Origin: DATCBF01 sp964401995
GTDB taxonomy: Bacteria > Actinomycetota > Thermoleophilia > Solirubrobacterales > 70-9
Assembly (NCBI GenBank): GCA_964401995.1
Contig: CAYOAP010000014.1
Span: forward strand, 1-64,000
Reading direction: 5' to 3'
Length of the DNA stretch: 64,000 bases
In this document: piece after piece, positions 16,038 to 25,102 of the stretch
Numbering within the stretch: position 1 is the first letter of the stretch
How the letters are laid out: the number at the start of each line of letters is the position of its first letter
Notes under the pieces: model-generated
Told to the model about the DNA's origin: nothing
Databases searched by the model: none
Seen by the model: the letters and a program-made list of their open reading frames with translations, nothing else
Position numbers and translations under genes: made by a program

Positions 16038-17558
16038 TTACGCATCGCCGCCATCCTCTTCCGGGGCGGCCCACCCGCGCGAGCGCTCGACGGCGCGATG
16101 CCACTGCGCCAGCAGCCCAGCCCGCTCGTCCGCGCCCATCTGCGGGTCGTAGCGAGCCGCCTCCCGCCACATCTCCCCCACCTGCTCGGGGCTCCAGAGC
16201 CCGACCGCGATTCCGGCCAGGTAGGCGGCCCCGAGCGCCGTCGTCTCGGCCACCTCCGGGACGACGACCGGCGCCCCGAGGACGTCAGCCTGGAACTGCA
16301 TCAGCCAGCGGTTGACGACCGCCCCGCCATCGGCTTTGAGCACCTCCAGCCGCTGCCCGGCGGCGGCCTCCTGGGCGCGGACCGCGTCGACGGTCTCGTA
16401 GGCGATCGCCTCCAGCGCCGCCCGCGCCAGGTGGGCGCGGCCGCTGCCGCGGGTCAGGCCGACGATCGTGCCGCGGGCGTAGGGATCCCACTGCGGCGAG
16501 CCGAGCCCGGTCAGCGCCGGCACGAAGTAGACGCCGTCGTTGCCCTCGAGCGAGCCGGCCAGCGCCTCGCTCTCCCCCGCCTCGCCAATGATCCCCAGCC
16601 CGTCGCGCAGCCACTGCACCGCGGCCCCGGTGACGAAGATCGCCGCCTCCAGCGCATAAACCGCCGCCGACGGGCCTATTTCCCTCGATATAGGTGGGTT
16701 TTCGGCCCGTCGGCCGGGCGGGGTGGCGCAGGCGACTGTGGTTAGGAGGCCCTCGGCTGGGGCCGGGGGGCTTGCGCCGGCGTTGAGGAGGACGAAGCTG
16801 CCAGTGCCGTAGGTGTTCTTCGCGGTCCCAGGGCGGTGGCAAGCCTGGCCGAAGAGGGCAGCCTGCTGGTCGCCGGCGATCCCGGCCACCGGGACCTCGC
16901 CGCCGAACTCGGCGGTGGTGCCATAGACGTGGGAGGAGGGCAGCGGCTCGGGCAGCCGGGCCGGGTCGACGCCAAGCAGCGCGCAGAGCTCCCCGTCCCA
17001 GGCCAGCTTGCGGATGTCGAACAGCATCGTCCGCGAAGCGTTCGTGTAGTCGGTGACGTGGCGGCCGGTGAGCTTGAACAGGAGCCAGGAATCGATCGTC
17101 CCGAAGACCGCCTGCTCCGCTCCCTCGACGTTGCCCAACAGCCACTCGATCTTAGTCCCGGAGAAGTAAGGATCGATGACGAGGCCGGTCCGCTCACGGA
17201 CCAGCTTTTCGTGGCCCGCCGCCCGCAGCTCGTCGCAGCGCTCGGCGGTGCGACGGTCCTGCCAGACGATCGCCCGGTGCAGCGGCTCGCCGCTGGCCGG
17301 ATCCCAGGCGACCACCGTCTCACGCTGGTTGGCGATCCCGATCCCCTTCAGCGCCGCGCCCTCGACCCCGGCCGAGGCGATCGCCTCGGCCGCGACCCGC
17401 CGCGTCACCTCCCAAACTTCGCTCGCATCATGCTCGACCCATCCGGGCCGCGGGAAGTGCTGCTCGAACTCAGAGTAGGCGCGCCCGGCGACGCGACCCT
17501 CTCCATCGAAGAGGAGGCAGGTCGTCCCAGTGGTCCCCTGATCGATCGCCAAAATCAC
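16038..17558 (-). CDS. glpK: Glycerol kinase, carrying an in-frame palindromic insert
   Basis: 506-aa FGGY kinase that phosphorylates glycerol at sn-3. It starts MILAIDQGTTGTTCLLFDGEG (phosphate-binding loop), and contains IVWQDRRTAERCDELR, GIAGDQQAALFGQ, NTYGTGSFVLLN and ALTGLGSPQWDPYARGTIVGLTRG. Between LLTTVACATPP and AVYALEA it carries about 17 extra residues (GRRAENPPISREIGPSA) encoded by the palindromic element at 16666-16714; glycerol kinases normally have a short loop here. Removing 51 nt restores a typical family length of about 489. The loop lies near the kinase core, so activity could be affected or the insert may be tolerated at the surface. Confidence 0.95.
   Translation of the reverse strand: MILAIDQGTTGTTCLLFDGEGRVAGRAYSEFEQHFPRPGWVEHDASEVWEVTRRVAAEAIASAGVEGAALKGIGIANQRETVVAWDPASGEPLHRAIVWQDRRTAERCDELRAAGHEKLVRERTGLVIDPYFSGTKIEWLLGNVEGAEQAVFGTIDSWLLFKLTGRHVTDYTNASRTMLFDIRKLAWDGELCALLGVDPARLPEPLPSSHVYGTTAEFGGEVPVAGIAGDQQAALFGQACHRPGTAKNTYGTGSFVLLNAGASPPAPAEGLLTTVACATPPGRRAENPPISREIGPSAAVYALEAAIFVTGAAVQWLRDGLGIIGEAGESEALAGSLEGNDGVYFVPALTGLGSPQWDPYARGTIVGLTRGSGRAHLARAALEAIAYETVDAVRAQEAAAGQRLEVLKADGGAVVNRWLMQFQADVLGAPVVVPEVAETTALGAAYLAGIAVGLWSPEQVGEMWREAARYDPQMGADERAGLLAQWHRAVERSRGWAAPEEDGGDA
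16666..16714. repeat. 49-nt palindromic element, copy A, inside glpK
   Basis: Terminal arms GCCGACGGGCC (16666-16676) and GGCCCGTCGGC (16704-16714) are perfect 11-nt inverted repeats. Between them are a 10-nt inner arm, a central GATATAG and a second 10-nt inner arm, total 49 nt. Copy C (33240-33288) has the same interior except one base. It is translated on the minus strand without a stop as part of GlpK. Confidence 0.9.
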
Positions 17559-17602
17559 GGCGAGCGAAGGCTATTCGCCGCGGCGGCGAGGTGAAGGCAG
17601 GG

Positions 17603-18289
17603 TCAGGCGGCCAGGGCGACGCGCTGCGCCTCTTCGGCGCCCACGTACGGCATCAGCAGGAGCTGGACGATCTGCGGCCTCAAGGTCTCGATCCGATCGG
17701 CCCGGTCATCGATGAAGAGGCCGTTGAGGAGGGAGGAGACAGCGCTGACCAGGGCGATCTCAGTCAGCTCGGGCAGCTCCTTTGCCTCCGGATAGTGCTG
17801 GCGACCGGCGCGGAGCATCTTGGCGAGGTGCTCATTCGAGGCCAGCACCCGCCGCGCCACGCCCGGATCGGCGCCGACCACGTCGAGGCTCAACAGCCGC
17901 GCCTCGTCAGGCGCTTCGGAGACAAGGGCAAGCGCAGCCGAGACCGCAGCCGAGACCTTGGCCGGCCAGTCCGACTCGGCCGCGCAGGCTTTGGAGATTT
18001 CGCCCGCGAGGCAATCGAAGACGACCTCGTGGGCGGCGAGCACGCAGTCGTGCTTGTTTTCGAAGTTCTCGTAGAAGGTCGAGCGCGAGACGCCCGCCTG
18101 TTCGACGATTTGCTCGACCGAGAGCGAGGCATAGCCATGCTCGGTGAGCGCCCTGGCGACACCGGCGACCAGCCGCAGGCGCTGGTTGTAGGAGACGACG
18201 TCGCGCGGCATTTTGTGGGCGCCGCGAGGCAGCCGCCAGGTCCCTTTGAGGCTCTCCGGCGCCTCTCCGGCAGGCGCGTCAGCGCTCAT
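17603..18289 (-). CDS. TetR-family transcriptional regulator
   Basis: About 228 aa. The N-terminal helix-turn-helix is ARALTEHGYASLSVEQIVEQAGVSRSTFYENFENKHDCV, typical TetR. The C-terminal ligand domain is divergent, so the effector is unknown. A start 12 nt upstream (18301, MVCG...) is also possible. The upstream region carries the TGTCAA-N4-GGTACA motif (18365-18380) and a second GTACAC box 19 nt further, flanking a good minus-strand promoter (TTGACA, 17 nt, TACATT). This indicates autoregulation or control by a neighbouring TetR protein. Confidence 0.9.
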   Translation of the reverse strand: MSADAPAGEAPESLKGTWRLPRGAHKMPRDVVSYNQRLRLVAGVARALTEHGYASLSVEQIVEQAGVSRSTFYENFENKHDCVLAAHEVVFDCLAGEISKACAAESDWPAKVSAAVSAALALVSEAPDEARLLSLDVVGADPGVARRVLASNEHLAKMLRAGRQHYPEAKELPELTEIALVSAVSSLLNGLFIDDRADRIETLRPQIVQLLLMPYVGAEEAQRVALAA

Positions 18290-18364
18290 CCCGCATACCA
18301 TCTGGCTGGAACAGTCCCAGCCCTGTTCTGTCTCCCATGCTTACGAGGCCCTTTGCTCCGTCTT

Positions 18365-18410
18365 TGTCAAGGACGGTACACAATGTAAGCACTCGTACAC
18401 GGCTTGTCAA
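18365..18410 (-). promoter_or_regulatory. Promoter and TetR-type operators upstream of the tetR gene at 17.6 kb
   Basis: On the minus strand TTGACA (18410-18405) is followed after 17 nt by TACATT, a near-consensus housekeeping promoter. Two TGTAC boxes lie within it: one (18399-18395) between -35 and -10, the other (18380-18376) just past the -10. The second is part of the 16-bp motif TGTCAA-N4-GGTACA (plus strand 18365-18380), repeated at 23036 and 25103. Confidence 0.65.
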
Positions 18411-18431
18411 GCACGCATCGGCTTCTCTTGA

Positions 18432-19208
18432 CTAGTTGGAGACCTTGCAGCTCCTAATCAGGGAGATCTTCGCCTTCTGGCCGGTGTTGAAGCCGTAGCT
18501 CGCCCTGGCCAGCGGGAACACCGCTCCCGGGAACCCGGCCGGCGCCGCGCAGGCCGCCGAGACGTAGGAGCGGCCCTTGCCGCGATAGCGGTACTGGCGG
18601 TCGAGGGTCATGTCGAAATGAGTCAGGTAGGCCCACTCCTGAGCTGACTTCGGCAGCGTCGTCGAGAGCACGGTGCCGAAGAGCCCGTCGGTGTGTTTGA
18701 CGGTGAAAGTGAGGACGAAGGCCCCGGGGGGGTCTTCGGCGTAGACCTGGGCCAAGATCAGCTTGTGGCCATTCTCCCTGGGGCCGTTGAAAGCGAGCAG
18801 CTTCGCTTTGACCGGGAAGGGCGCCTGGCCGGAGATATGGACCTGCAGGGTGACGTGGCCGGCGCCAACGATCGAGCGCGAGCAGACGGCCTGGGCCTCG
18901 GCTTCGGTGGCGGGCTGGATCGCCGCGACCCGGCAGGTCGGCAGGCCCTTGTCATAGAGGCGGCCGGCGCTGTTGATCGCGACCGTGATCGTGCGCAGCT
19001 GCGGCAGCGGCGCCCCCTTGACTGTTTTGACATCGCCGGCGACCCGCACTGCGACCGGGGCGAGCGTGGTCCGCGGCAGCTTCTTGGGAGAGAGGGCGCC
19101 GTTGAAGGTCACCAGCAGGTTGCCCTCCTGGTGGATCTCAGCCTGGGCGAGCGCCCCGCCGCCAAGGGCCAGGGCGCTCGCGACGATCAGGAGGGCAACC
19201 GGCTTCAC
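18432..19208 (-). CDS. Secreted protein of unknown function
   Basis: 258 aa with a clear signal peptide (MKPVALLIVASALALGGGALA). The mature part is beta-rich with four or more Cys residues (LPTCRVAAIQP, AVCSRSIVGAG, SAACAAP, RSCKV), suggesting disulfides, and has the segment LTHFDMTLDRQYRYRGKGRSYVSAAC. No known domain is recognised. It lies 2 nt downstream of another secreted-protein gene (19211-19705), which follows the MMPL exporter, so all three probably form one transcript and may function together at the envelope. Confidence 0.8.
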   Translation of the reverse strand: MKPVALLIVASALALGGGALAQAEIHQEGNLLVTFNGALSPKKLPRTTLAPVAVRVAGDVKTVKGAPLPQLRTITVAINSAGRLYDKGLPTCRVAAIQPATEAEAQAVCSRSIVGAGHVTLQVHISGQAPFPVKAKLLAFNGPRENGHKLILAQVYAEDPPGAFVLTFTVKHTDGLFGTVLSTTLPKSAQEWAYLTHFDMTLDRQYRYRGKGRSYVSAACAAPAGFPGAVFPLARASYGFNTGQKAKISLIRSCKVSN

Positions 19209-19210
19209 GC

Positions 19211-19705
19211 TCAGCTGAACCTGGAGGGATCGATGCGGCAGTAGTTGAAGCCGAAGCTGAGGACGGTGTTGTTGGCGAGGTTGGAGTTGCGGTTGAGCCG
19301 CACCGAGAGCGTCTGGGCTTTGTACTTGTCGCCACCTTCAAGCGCCGCCCCGATTTTCGCCAGATAGGACTTCTCCGTTTCCAGGTAGCCGATCCACTTG
19401 GTCAGCTTGGCTGCATCCGCGGCCGGCTGGGGAACGGCTTTGATCTGCTTGATCGTCTTTTCGAAGGCGGTCACAGCACGCTTGAAGCGGGTCGCGGCCT
19501 GGGTGAGTTCGCCGTTCTTGACCTCGTTTTTGGCGCCATTGAAGATGCGGGCGTTGGCGGTGGTGTTGGCCTTGCAGATCGGCTCTACCTTGGCGACGTA
19601 TTCGTCGCGGGTCAGTTCGGTAGCGCTCGCCAGCGGCACCGCGACAACCAGGGCGGCGACCAGCGCGCCTGCGATCGCCAACCTGTTTTTGCTCGTCCTC
19701 TTCAT
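19211..19705 (-). CDS. Secreted helical protein of unknown function
   Basis: 164 aa. A signal peptide (KNRLAIAGALVAALVVAVPLASA) is followed by a mostly alpha-helical region beginning LTRDEYVAKVEPICKANTTAN, a pattern seen in small exported actinobacterial proteins. One Cys near the start and one near the end (FGFNYCRI) could pair. It sits 44 nt after the MMPL gene and 2 nt before the next secreted protein, all on the minus strand. Function unknown; a periplasmic or surface partner of the exporter is possible. Confidence 0.8.
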   Translation of the reverse strand: MKRTSKNRLAIAGALVAALVVAVPLASATELTRDEYVAKVEPICKANTTANARIFNGAKNEVKNGELTQAATRFKRAVTAFEKTIKQIKAVPQPAADAAKLTKWIGYLETEKSYLAKIGAALEGGDKYKAQTLSVRLNRNSNLANNTVLSFGFNYCRIDPSRFS

Positions 19706-19749
19706 CTCTCAAAGCCTCCCTGTGTTTCCCGTCAATCGTTTGAACACGC

Positions 19750-22700
19750 TCAAGCTGGGTGAAGCTCGATCTTCGGCAAGACTCTCTCCAGCGGCTTCGG
19801 CAGCCACCAGACCCGCTCGCCGATCAAGATCATCAGCGCCGGCAGCAGGACGATCCGGACCACGGTGGCGTCGAGCAAGACCGCCACTGCGAGGCCGACA
19901 CCGAGCTGGCTGACGGTGGAGATCTTGGCTGCCGCGAAGCAGATGAAGACCGCCATCATGATCGCAGCCGCGCCCGTGATCACGCGCGCGGTCTTCTCAA
20001 GGCCGAAGGTGATCGCCCGCCGGTGGTCGCCGGTCGCCTCGTATGACTCGCGCATCCGTGCCAGCAGGAAGACCGCGTAGTCGACCGAGAGGCCGAAGAC
20101 GATGCCGAAGATCGCCGCGGCGCCGATCGCGTCGACGTAGCTGTGGCCGCCGAGTGGCCAGCCCGCCGGGACGTGGAAGAGCAGGACGAGGACGCCGAAG
20201 GCGACAGCGACCGTCATCAAGTTCAGGACCACCGCGACCAGGGCGAGGATCAAGGCACGCAGAATCGCGACCAAGGCCAGGAAGGTGACCAAGGTCATCG
20301 CCAGGATCACCAGCGGCACGTGGGAGCGGGTGATCTGGTTGTAGTCGGTGAGCTGGGCCGCCCCGCCAGCAACGCCGGTCTTGAGGCCGGCCTTCTGGCC
20401 GAAGCGGGAGGCAAGGTGGTTGAGGCGGCGATCGATCGCTTCCGAGCCGGGGCTGTTGAAGCGGTAGCGGGGGATGGCGAGGATCACCGCCGCCTGGCCA
20501 CCACGGTTGAGATCGATCGCCTGGGCGGCGCGGTCGCGGCTGCGCGGCGGGGCGCCGTCGAGGGCAGAGAGGACGAAGTAGCCGGAGTCGAATAGGTGGG
20601 GTGACGCCGTCCGCAAGGCGGCGCGCTGATCGCCGAGGTGGTCGGCGGCGGCGGTGACCTTGACCCCGGCGCGACGCAGGCCACTCTGCAGCGGCGCCGA
20701 GCGCGCGTAGCCTTCCTGCAGGCCGGAAGCGAGCGCTTCGCTGCCTCCGGTCAGGCGGCCGATCCCACCGGCAAGCGCTCCAGCCCCACCGGCCAGGCGG
20801 TTGAGGCCGCCTTCGAGCGAACCGGCGCCAGCGGCCAGGCGTTCGGACCCGCTGGCGAGTTCGGAGCCGCCTTTGGAGAGTTCCTTCATGCCGGAGTTGA
20901 GATCAGCGGCCCGGTTGCGCAGCGATCGCACTTCGTTGCGGGCGGCGGCGAGGGCCAGGACCAGCGTCGAGGCTTTGCTGGCGGCCTTGTTCAGCGAGGG
21001 ATCCGCGGCGGCGCGGCGGCTGAGTTCGGCGCGGAGCTGCCGCGCCCGCGCCAGCGAGCCTTTGCGCAGCTGTGGCAGCAGATCGTGCAGCCCCAGCGCC
21101 AGTGAGAGAGAGCCCGCCTGGGCGGTGTGCTGGCCATCGGCGAGCTTGGCGTTGCCTGCGGCCAGCTGTTCGATAGCGCCGGTGGCTCGGGTGCCTCCGG
21201 CGGCGGCCTTTTCGAGGCCGGCGGCAATCTGGGAGGCGCCCTGCTGGGCTTTTTCGGAGCCCTCGCCGAGCAGGCTGGCGCCGGCGGCCGCGTTGTCAAG
21301 GCCGGCGCGCAACTGCCCCACCCCCCTGCCCGCCCGACCCAGCTTCGAGCCGAGCTGATCGAGCCGGCCGAGCCGCCTCTTGCCCGGGGGTCCGAGCAAG
21401 CCCTGGCCCTGCTGCTGCAGCGGAGTGGTTCGCCTGGCGATCTGGCTGGGCCCGATCACCGCCTGCACCCCGGGCTGGATGGCGAGCAGATCCTGGAAGC
21501 GGGAGAGGTGGCGCAGGTCGGCGGCCGAGGTGATCGCTCCTTCTTCGCTGGCGGCGACGATGATGAAGGGGGAATCCCAGCCTGGGCCCATTTCGCGCGA
21601 AACCAGCTCGGCGTCCTGGCGGGCGCTGGAAGAAGTCGGCAGCTGTTCGACGCTGGGCGGCCCGGTCTTGATCGCCAGCGCCGGCAGGGCCAGCAACAGC
21701 AGGACGGCGCCGATCAGCAGAGCGACGGTTTTGGGCCGGCTCAGGGCGGTCCGCAGCCAGCGGTTGAGGAGGGTGTGGGCGCCCTCCGCGTCTGCCGGCG
21801 GGCCGATATGCCAGCGGTTGACGTTGGCGCCAAGCAGGCAGAGCAGGGCGGGGGCAAGGAGATTGGAGACGGCGACGCTGATCGCGGTGACCAGGATCGC
21901 GGTGCCCGCCAATGAGAGCAACAGCGAGCCGGGCAGGACGAAGATCGAGACCAGCATCGAGACAAAGAGGGTGGTGCCGGCGAAGAGGGTGGTGCGCCCC
22001 GCCGTTCTCCGGGTCGACCAAGCCGCCTGCTTGGAGACAGCGCCTGCGCTCAGCTCCTCGCGGAAACGGGAGACCATCAGCAGGGCGTAATCGACGCCCA
22101 GCGCCAGGCCCATCATCGAGGCGACGGTGAGAGAGAAAGCGTCGATGTCGACCGAGCCCGCGGCGAGGTAGAGGACGCCACGGGAGACGAGGACGGTGAT
22201 CGCGCCAAAGGCGAGCGGGATCAGCGCCGCGACCGGCGAGCGGAAGACCAGGAGCAGGACGAGCAGGAGGAAGGGCAGGGCAAGCAGCTCAGCCCGCTCG
22301 GTCGATGAGATCGATTCCGACTGGATCGCCCGCGAGAGCGAGGCATAGCCGGCCTGGGTCGCGTCGACAGGAGCATGGATCCTGCGCTCGAGCATCCGGT
22401 TCAGCCTCGGGACGACATCGCTGACCGCCTCGGCGGCGGGGACGTGGAAGTCGGCGAGGATCAGCGCCTTGCGCGGAGTCGGCCGCAGGCGGTTGAGCGA
22501 GGCGCCATCCCAGGGCGAGAGCGTGGTGACCTGGGGGTCGCGGCGCAGGGCCTTGATCAGGTCCGGGCCCTGGCGATCCAAGGAGGCGGCAGGGCCGCGG
22601 AGGAGGATTGCGAACGGCGCCGAGTCGCCGAAATGAGACCTGAGCAAGGCGGCCGCCTTGGCCGACGGCGTGCCGGCGACCGAGAGCGTGGTCGGCTTAA

Positions 22701-22821
22701 GCCGCGACTCGACGTTGAGGCCGAGAACGCCGAGAGCAACGATGAGGACAGCGGCGATGGCCAGCGTCCAGCCCGGCCTGCGCAGAGCAAGCGGAAGCCC
22801 CGCTTTGCGTGGAGAGTCCAC
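19750..22821 (-). CDS. MMPL/RND-family membrane exporter
   Basis: 1023-aa transporter with two copies of the RND/MMPL membrane unit. An N-terminal helix (LAIAAVLIVALGVLGL) precedes an extracytoplasmic loop, then five or six helices including GLALGVDYALLMVSRFREE (the conserved GxxxDY motif); the second half repeats this as GIVFGLSVDYAVFLLARMRESYE. The second large loop (~residues 480-720) is a long Ala/Gly-rich heptad region (repeats such as LAAGAGSLEGGLNRLAGGAGALAGG), like that of YhgE/Pip-type proteins, predicting a long coiled coil. Likely proton-driven export of lipids or toxic hydrophobics. Divergent from the double TetR gene, its probable regulator. Confidence 0.93.
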   Translation of the reverse strand: MDSPRKAGLPLALRRPGWTLAIAAVLIVALGVLGLNVESRLKPTTLSVAGTPSAKAAALLRSHFGDSAPFAILLRGPAASLDRQGPDLIKALRRDPQVTTLSPWDGASLNRLRPTPRKALILADFHVPAAEAVSDVVPRLNRMLERRIHAPVDATQAGYASLSRAIQSESISSTERAELLALPFLLLVLLLVFRSPVAALIPLAFGAITVLVSRGVLYLAAGSVDIDAFSLTVASMMGLALGVDYALLMVSRFREELSAGAVSKQAAWSTRRTAGRTTLFAGTTLFVSMLVSIFVLPGSLLLSLAGTAILVTAISVAVSNLLAPALLCLLGANVNRWHIGPPADAEGAHTLLNRWLRTALSRPKTVALLIGAVLLLLALPALAIKTGPPSVEQLPTSSSARQDAELVSREMGPGWDSPFIIVAASEEGAITSAADLRHLSRFQDLLAIQPGVQAVIGPSQIARRTTPLQQQGQGLLGPPGKRRLGRLDQLGSKLGRAGRGVGQLRAGLDNAAAGASLLGEGSEKAQQGASQIAAGLEKAAAGGTRATGAIEQLAAGNAKLADGQHTAQAGSLSLALGLHDLLPQLRKGSLARARQLRAELSRRAAADPSLNKAASKASTLVLALAAARNEVRSLRNRAADLNSGMKELSKGGSELASGSERLAAGAGSLEGGLNRLAGGAGALAGGIGRLTGGSEALASGLQEGYARSAPLQSGLRRAGVKVTAAADHLGDQRAALRTASPHLFDSGYFVLSALDGAPPRSRDRAAQAIDLNRGGQAAVILAIPRYRFNSPGSEAIDRRLNHLASRFGQKAGLKTGVAGGAAQLTDYNQITRSHVPLVILAMTLVTFLALVAILRALILALVAVVLNLMTVAVAFGVLVLLFHVPAGWPLGGHSYVDAIGAAAIFGIVFGLSVDYAVFLLARMRESYEATGDHRRAITFGLEKTARVITGAAAIMMAVFICFAAAKISTVSQLGVGLAVAVLLDATVVRIVLLPALMILIGERVWWLPKPLERVLPKIELHPA

Positions 22822-23035
22822 GAATGCTCAAAGCCCCCTGTTCCAAACCATCCCAAGCAGCGTACAAGCCAAGGTACGAGACAGTGCTTTTGAAAAGTCC
22901 CCTTAAGAGCAGCGATTTTGGCCGGTCAGCCTTTGAAGAGTCCCGAAAGAGAGGGGCCGGGGGCCGCCGTCCTCAACGAATCCCCAACAAACTGTAAAAA
23001 TGGGTATTCGATCTGTCACGCTTAGTACGTAATTT

Positions 23036-23051
23036 TGTCAACGCTGGTACA
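23036..23051. promoter_or_regulatory. TGTCAA-N4-GGTACA operator motif between mmpL and the double-TetR gene
   Basis: The exact 6-4-6 motif found at 18365 and 25103 occurs here, 39 nt before the preferred start of the TetR fusion (23090). Additional GTAC boxes at 22862, 22874 and 23025 lie on the MMPL side. As TGT-N10-ACA it is an inverted-repeat-like 16-bp site of the size bound by TetR dimers. Confidence 0.6.
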
Positions 23052-23089
23052 TGTATGACCACGTAGGTCGGGCTATCGTGGAAGCTGGG

Positions 23090-24409
23090 ATGGTGCCACT
23101 GGACCCTGCTCCACAGCCGACCGAGCCCCTCTTTCCGAGGCTGTCGGGTGGCCCTGGGAGGATGCCGCCGGCCGCGGTGGCCCGCCACCAGCGCGCCCGC
23201 CTGGAGGGGGCGATGGTCGAGGCAGTCGCCCGCCACGGCTACGCCGGGACCACCCTGCGCGAGCTGGTCGCGCTGGCCGGGGTCTCGCGCAGCACCTTCT
23301 ACGCCCACTTCGAGAGCAAGCGCGAATGCTTCCTCGCCACCTTCGACGAGATCATCGAGCAGACCGGCGAGCGGGTCGGCCGCGCTTACCGCGGCGCCAG
23401 CGGCTTCCGCGAGCAGCTCGAGGCCGGCCTGCGGACCTTCATGGACCTGGTCGTGCAGGAGCCCGACGCGGCGACCCTGGTCGCGGTCGAGTCGCTGACC
23501 CTCGGGGCGGCAGGGGTGGAGCACCGCGAGCGCGGCTCACAGGCATTTGAGCTGCTGATCCGCCAGAGCTTCGACCACTCGGACTCGCCCAATCAGGTCT
23601 CCGAGATCACGATCAGGGCGATCGTCGCCGGCATCCGCGGCGTCATCTACCGCCGCCTGCGCGACGGTGAACGCGAGCGCCTGCCAGAACACGTCGACGA
23701 GTTGATCGACTGGGCGATCGGCTACCAGGCGCCCGAAAGCGCGGCCGTCCATCGCGCGATCAGGGCGGCGGGCAAACCGGCCGCCGACCCCGGCACGAAG
23801 GTGGCGACCAGCTGGGCCGAGCCGCCGGACAGCCCGATCAGCCGCGCCACCCTGACCCAGCGCGAGCGCATCCTCCGGGCCGCCGCCCGGGTCGTCGTCG
23901 AAAAGGGCTACGAGGGACTGAGCATCCCCGCGATCTCAGGCGCCGCCGGCGTCTCCAATCAGACCTTCTACGAGAACTTTGCCAGCAAGCGCGATGCCTT
24001 CCTCGCCTCCTTCGAGATCATCGCCCAGGAGGCGCTGGCGACCACAGGCGACGCTTTTGCCACCACCGGCGACAGGGCCGAGGCGATCGGCGTCGGCCTG
24101 CGGGCGATGCTCGAGCACGTCTCCGGCAGCGGCCTCTTCAGCCGGCTCGCCTTCTTCGAGCTGCCGACCGCGGGCCCGGTGGCGCTCGACCGGGCCGACA
24201 CGATGATGCGCAACTACACGGCGTTCCTCGCCCCGGGGGTGGTTCCGAAAGAGCTGGGCGGGCCGCTGCCGCCGGTGATCCTGGAGGCGATCGGCTCCGG
24301 GATCTGGACCCTGATCCAGTACGAGATCGCCCACGACCGCGCCGACTCGCTGCCGGAGCTGGCCCCGGACCTGACCCGGGTGGCGCTGGCCCCCTTCGAC
24401 TCGCTCTGA
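23090..24409 (+). CDS. Double TetR-family regulator (tandem fusion)
   Basis: About 439 aa comprising two complete TetR modules. Module 1 helix-turn-helix: MVEAVARHGYAGTTLRELVALAGVSRSTFYAHFESK. Module 2, starting near residue 255: ILRAAARVVVEKGYEGLSIPAISGAAGVSNQTFYENFASK. Each is followed by a ~150-residue helical ligand domain. A single chain would mimic a TetR dimer with two non-identical halves, allowing asymmetric operators or two ligands. ATG 23090 is preferred because GGAAG lies 5 nt upstream; an ATG at 23051 overlaps the operator motif. Divergent from the MMPL gene, so that exporter is the likely target. Confidence 0.88.
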   Translation: MVPLDPAPQPTEPLFPRLSGGPGRMPPAAVARHQRARLEGAMVEAVARHGYAGTTLRELVALAGVSRSTFYAHFESKRECFLATFDEIIEQTGERVGRAYRGASGFREQLEAGLRTFMDLVVQEPDAATLVAVESLTLGAAGVEHRERGSQAFELLIRQSFDHSDSPNQVSEITIRAIVAGIRGVIYRRLRDGERERLPEHVDELIDWAIGYQAPESAAVHRAIRAAGKPAADPGTKVATSWAEPPDSPISRATLTQRERILRAAARVVVEKGYEGLSIPAISGAAGVSNQTFYENFASKRDAFLASFEIIAQEALATTGDAFATTGDRAEAIGVGLRAMLEHVSGSGLFSRLAFFELPTAGPVALDRADTMMRNYTAFLAPGVVPKELGGPLPPVILEAIGSGIWTLIQYEIAHDRADSLPELAPDLTRVALAPFDSL

Positions 24410-24425
24410 ACCGCTCCGGGCGGGC

Positions 24426-25070
24426 TCAGGACGCGGCGATCCGCTTCGCCTCGCGGCCGCCGAGGTAGGGCGTCAGCACCAGCTCGGTCAGTTCGGGCTC
24501 CTTGGTCGGCAGCAGCGGGCCCTCCTCGGCGAGCAGGTGGACCGAGATGACGAGGCCGATCCCGGCCACCAGCGTCCGTTCGGTCGCGGCGGGAAGGCTC
24601 TTCGCCGCAGGGTTGAACTCGCGCCCGTAGCGCAGCTGCCTCGCCAAGCGGTCGATCGAGGCGAAGCGCCGCTCCATCGCCGCCGGCCCGGCGCTCATCG
24701 CTTCGACCAGGAAGACCCTGCCGGTGCTGGGGACTTCGGCAAAGAAGTTGAGGGTGGCGGCGAGGCCGGCCTTGACCTGGACCGGCCAGGGGTCGCGGCT
24801 GTCGCAGGCGCCTTCGATGTGGCCGACCAGGCGCTCGAAGAAACTGTCATAGGCGGCGACGAGGCACTGGTCGGCGCCGGAGAAATGGCGGAAGAAGGTC
24901 TCGCGCGAGACACCGGCATAGGCGGCGACCTGATCCACCGACGTGTTTGCATAGCCGCGCTCGGCAGCGGCCCTGGTCATGGCGTTGATCAGCCTTGTGC
25001 GCTGCTCATCCGGACTGGAGTCGGGCGAGTAGTCAGGCGCACCGGTCTGGTCGCGATCCCCTGCTGCCAT
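24426..25070 (-). CDS. TetR-family transcriptional regulator
   Basis: 214 aa with helix-turn-helix MTRAAAERGYANTSVDQVAAYAGVSRETFFRHFSGADQ. The C-terminal domain ends ELTELVLTPYLGGREAKRIAAS, notably similar in layout to the end of the TetR at 17603 (IVQLLLMPYVGAEEAQRVALAA), so the two are probably paralogues. The motif TGTCAA-N4-GGTACA lies 33 nt upstream (25103-25118). Converges with the double TetR gene. Effector unknown. Confidence 0.9.
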   Translation of the reverse strand: MAAGDRDQTGAPDYSPDSSPDEQRTRLINAMTRAAAERGYANTSVDQVAAYAGVSRETFFRHFSGADQCLVAAYDSFFERLVGHIEGACDSRDPWPVQVKAGLAATLNFFAEVPSTGRVFLVEAMSAGPAAMERRFASIDRLARQLRYGREFNPAAKSLPAATERTLVAGIGLVISVHLLAEEGPLLPTKEPELTELVLTPYLGGREAKRIAAS

Positions 25071-25102
25071 CGGGCCGCAGCTTACGCAGACCGGGGATTT
25101 TA

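Noticed and set aside
18960..19705. Alternative frames in the two secreted-protein genes
   Set aside because: Overlapping frames have no signal peptide and Arg-rich shadow composition.
20640..21400. Ala/Gly-rich heptad region of mmpL as a DNA tandem repeat
   Set aside because: The repetition is at the protein level (coiled coil); nucleotide units are not alike enough to call a repeat array.
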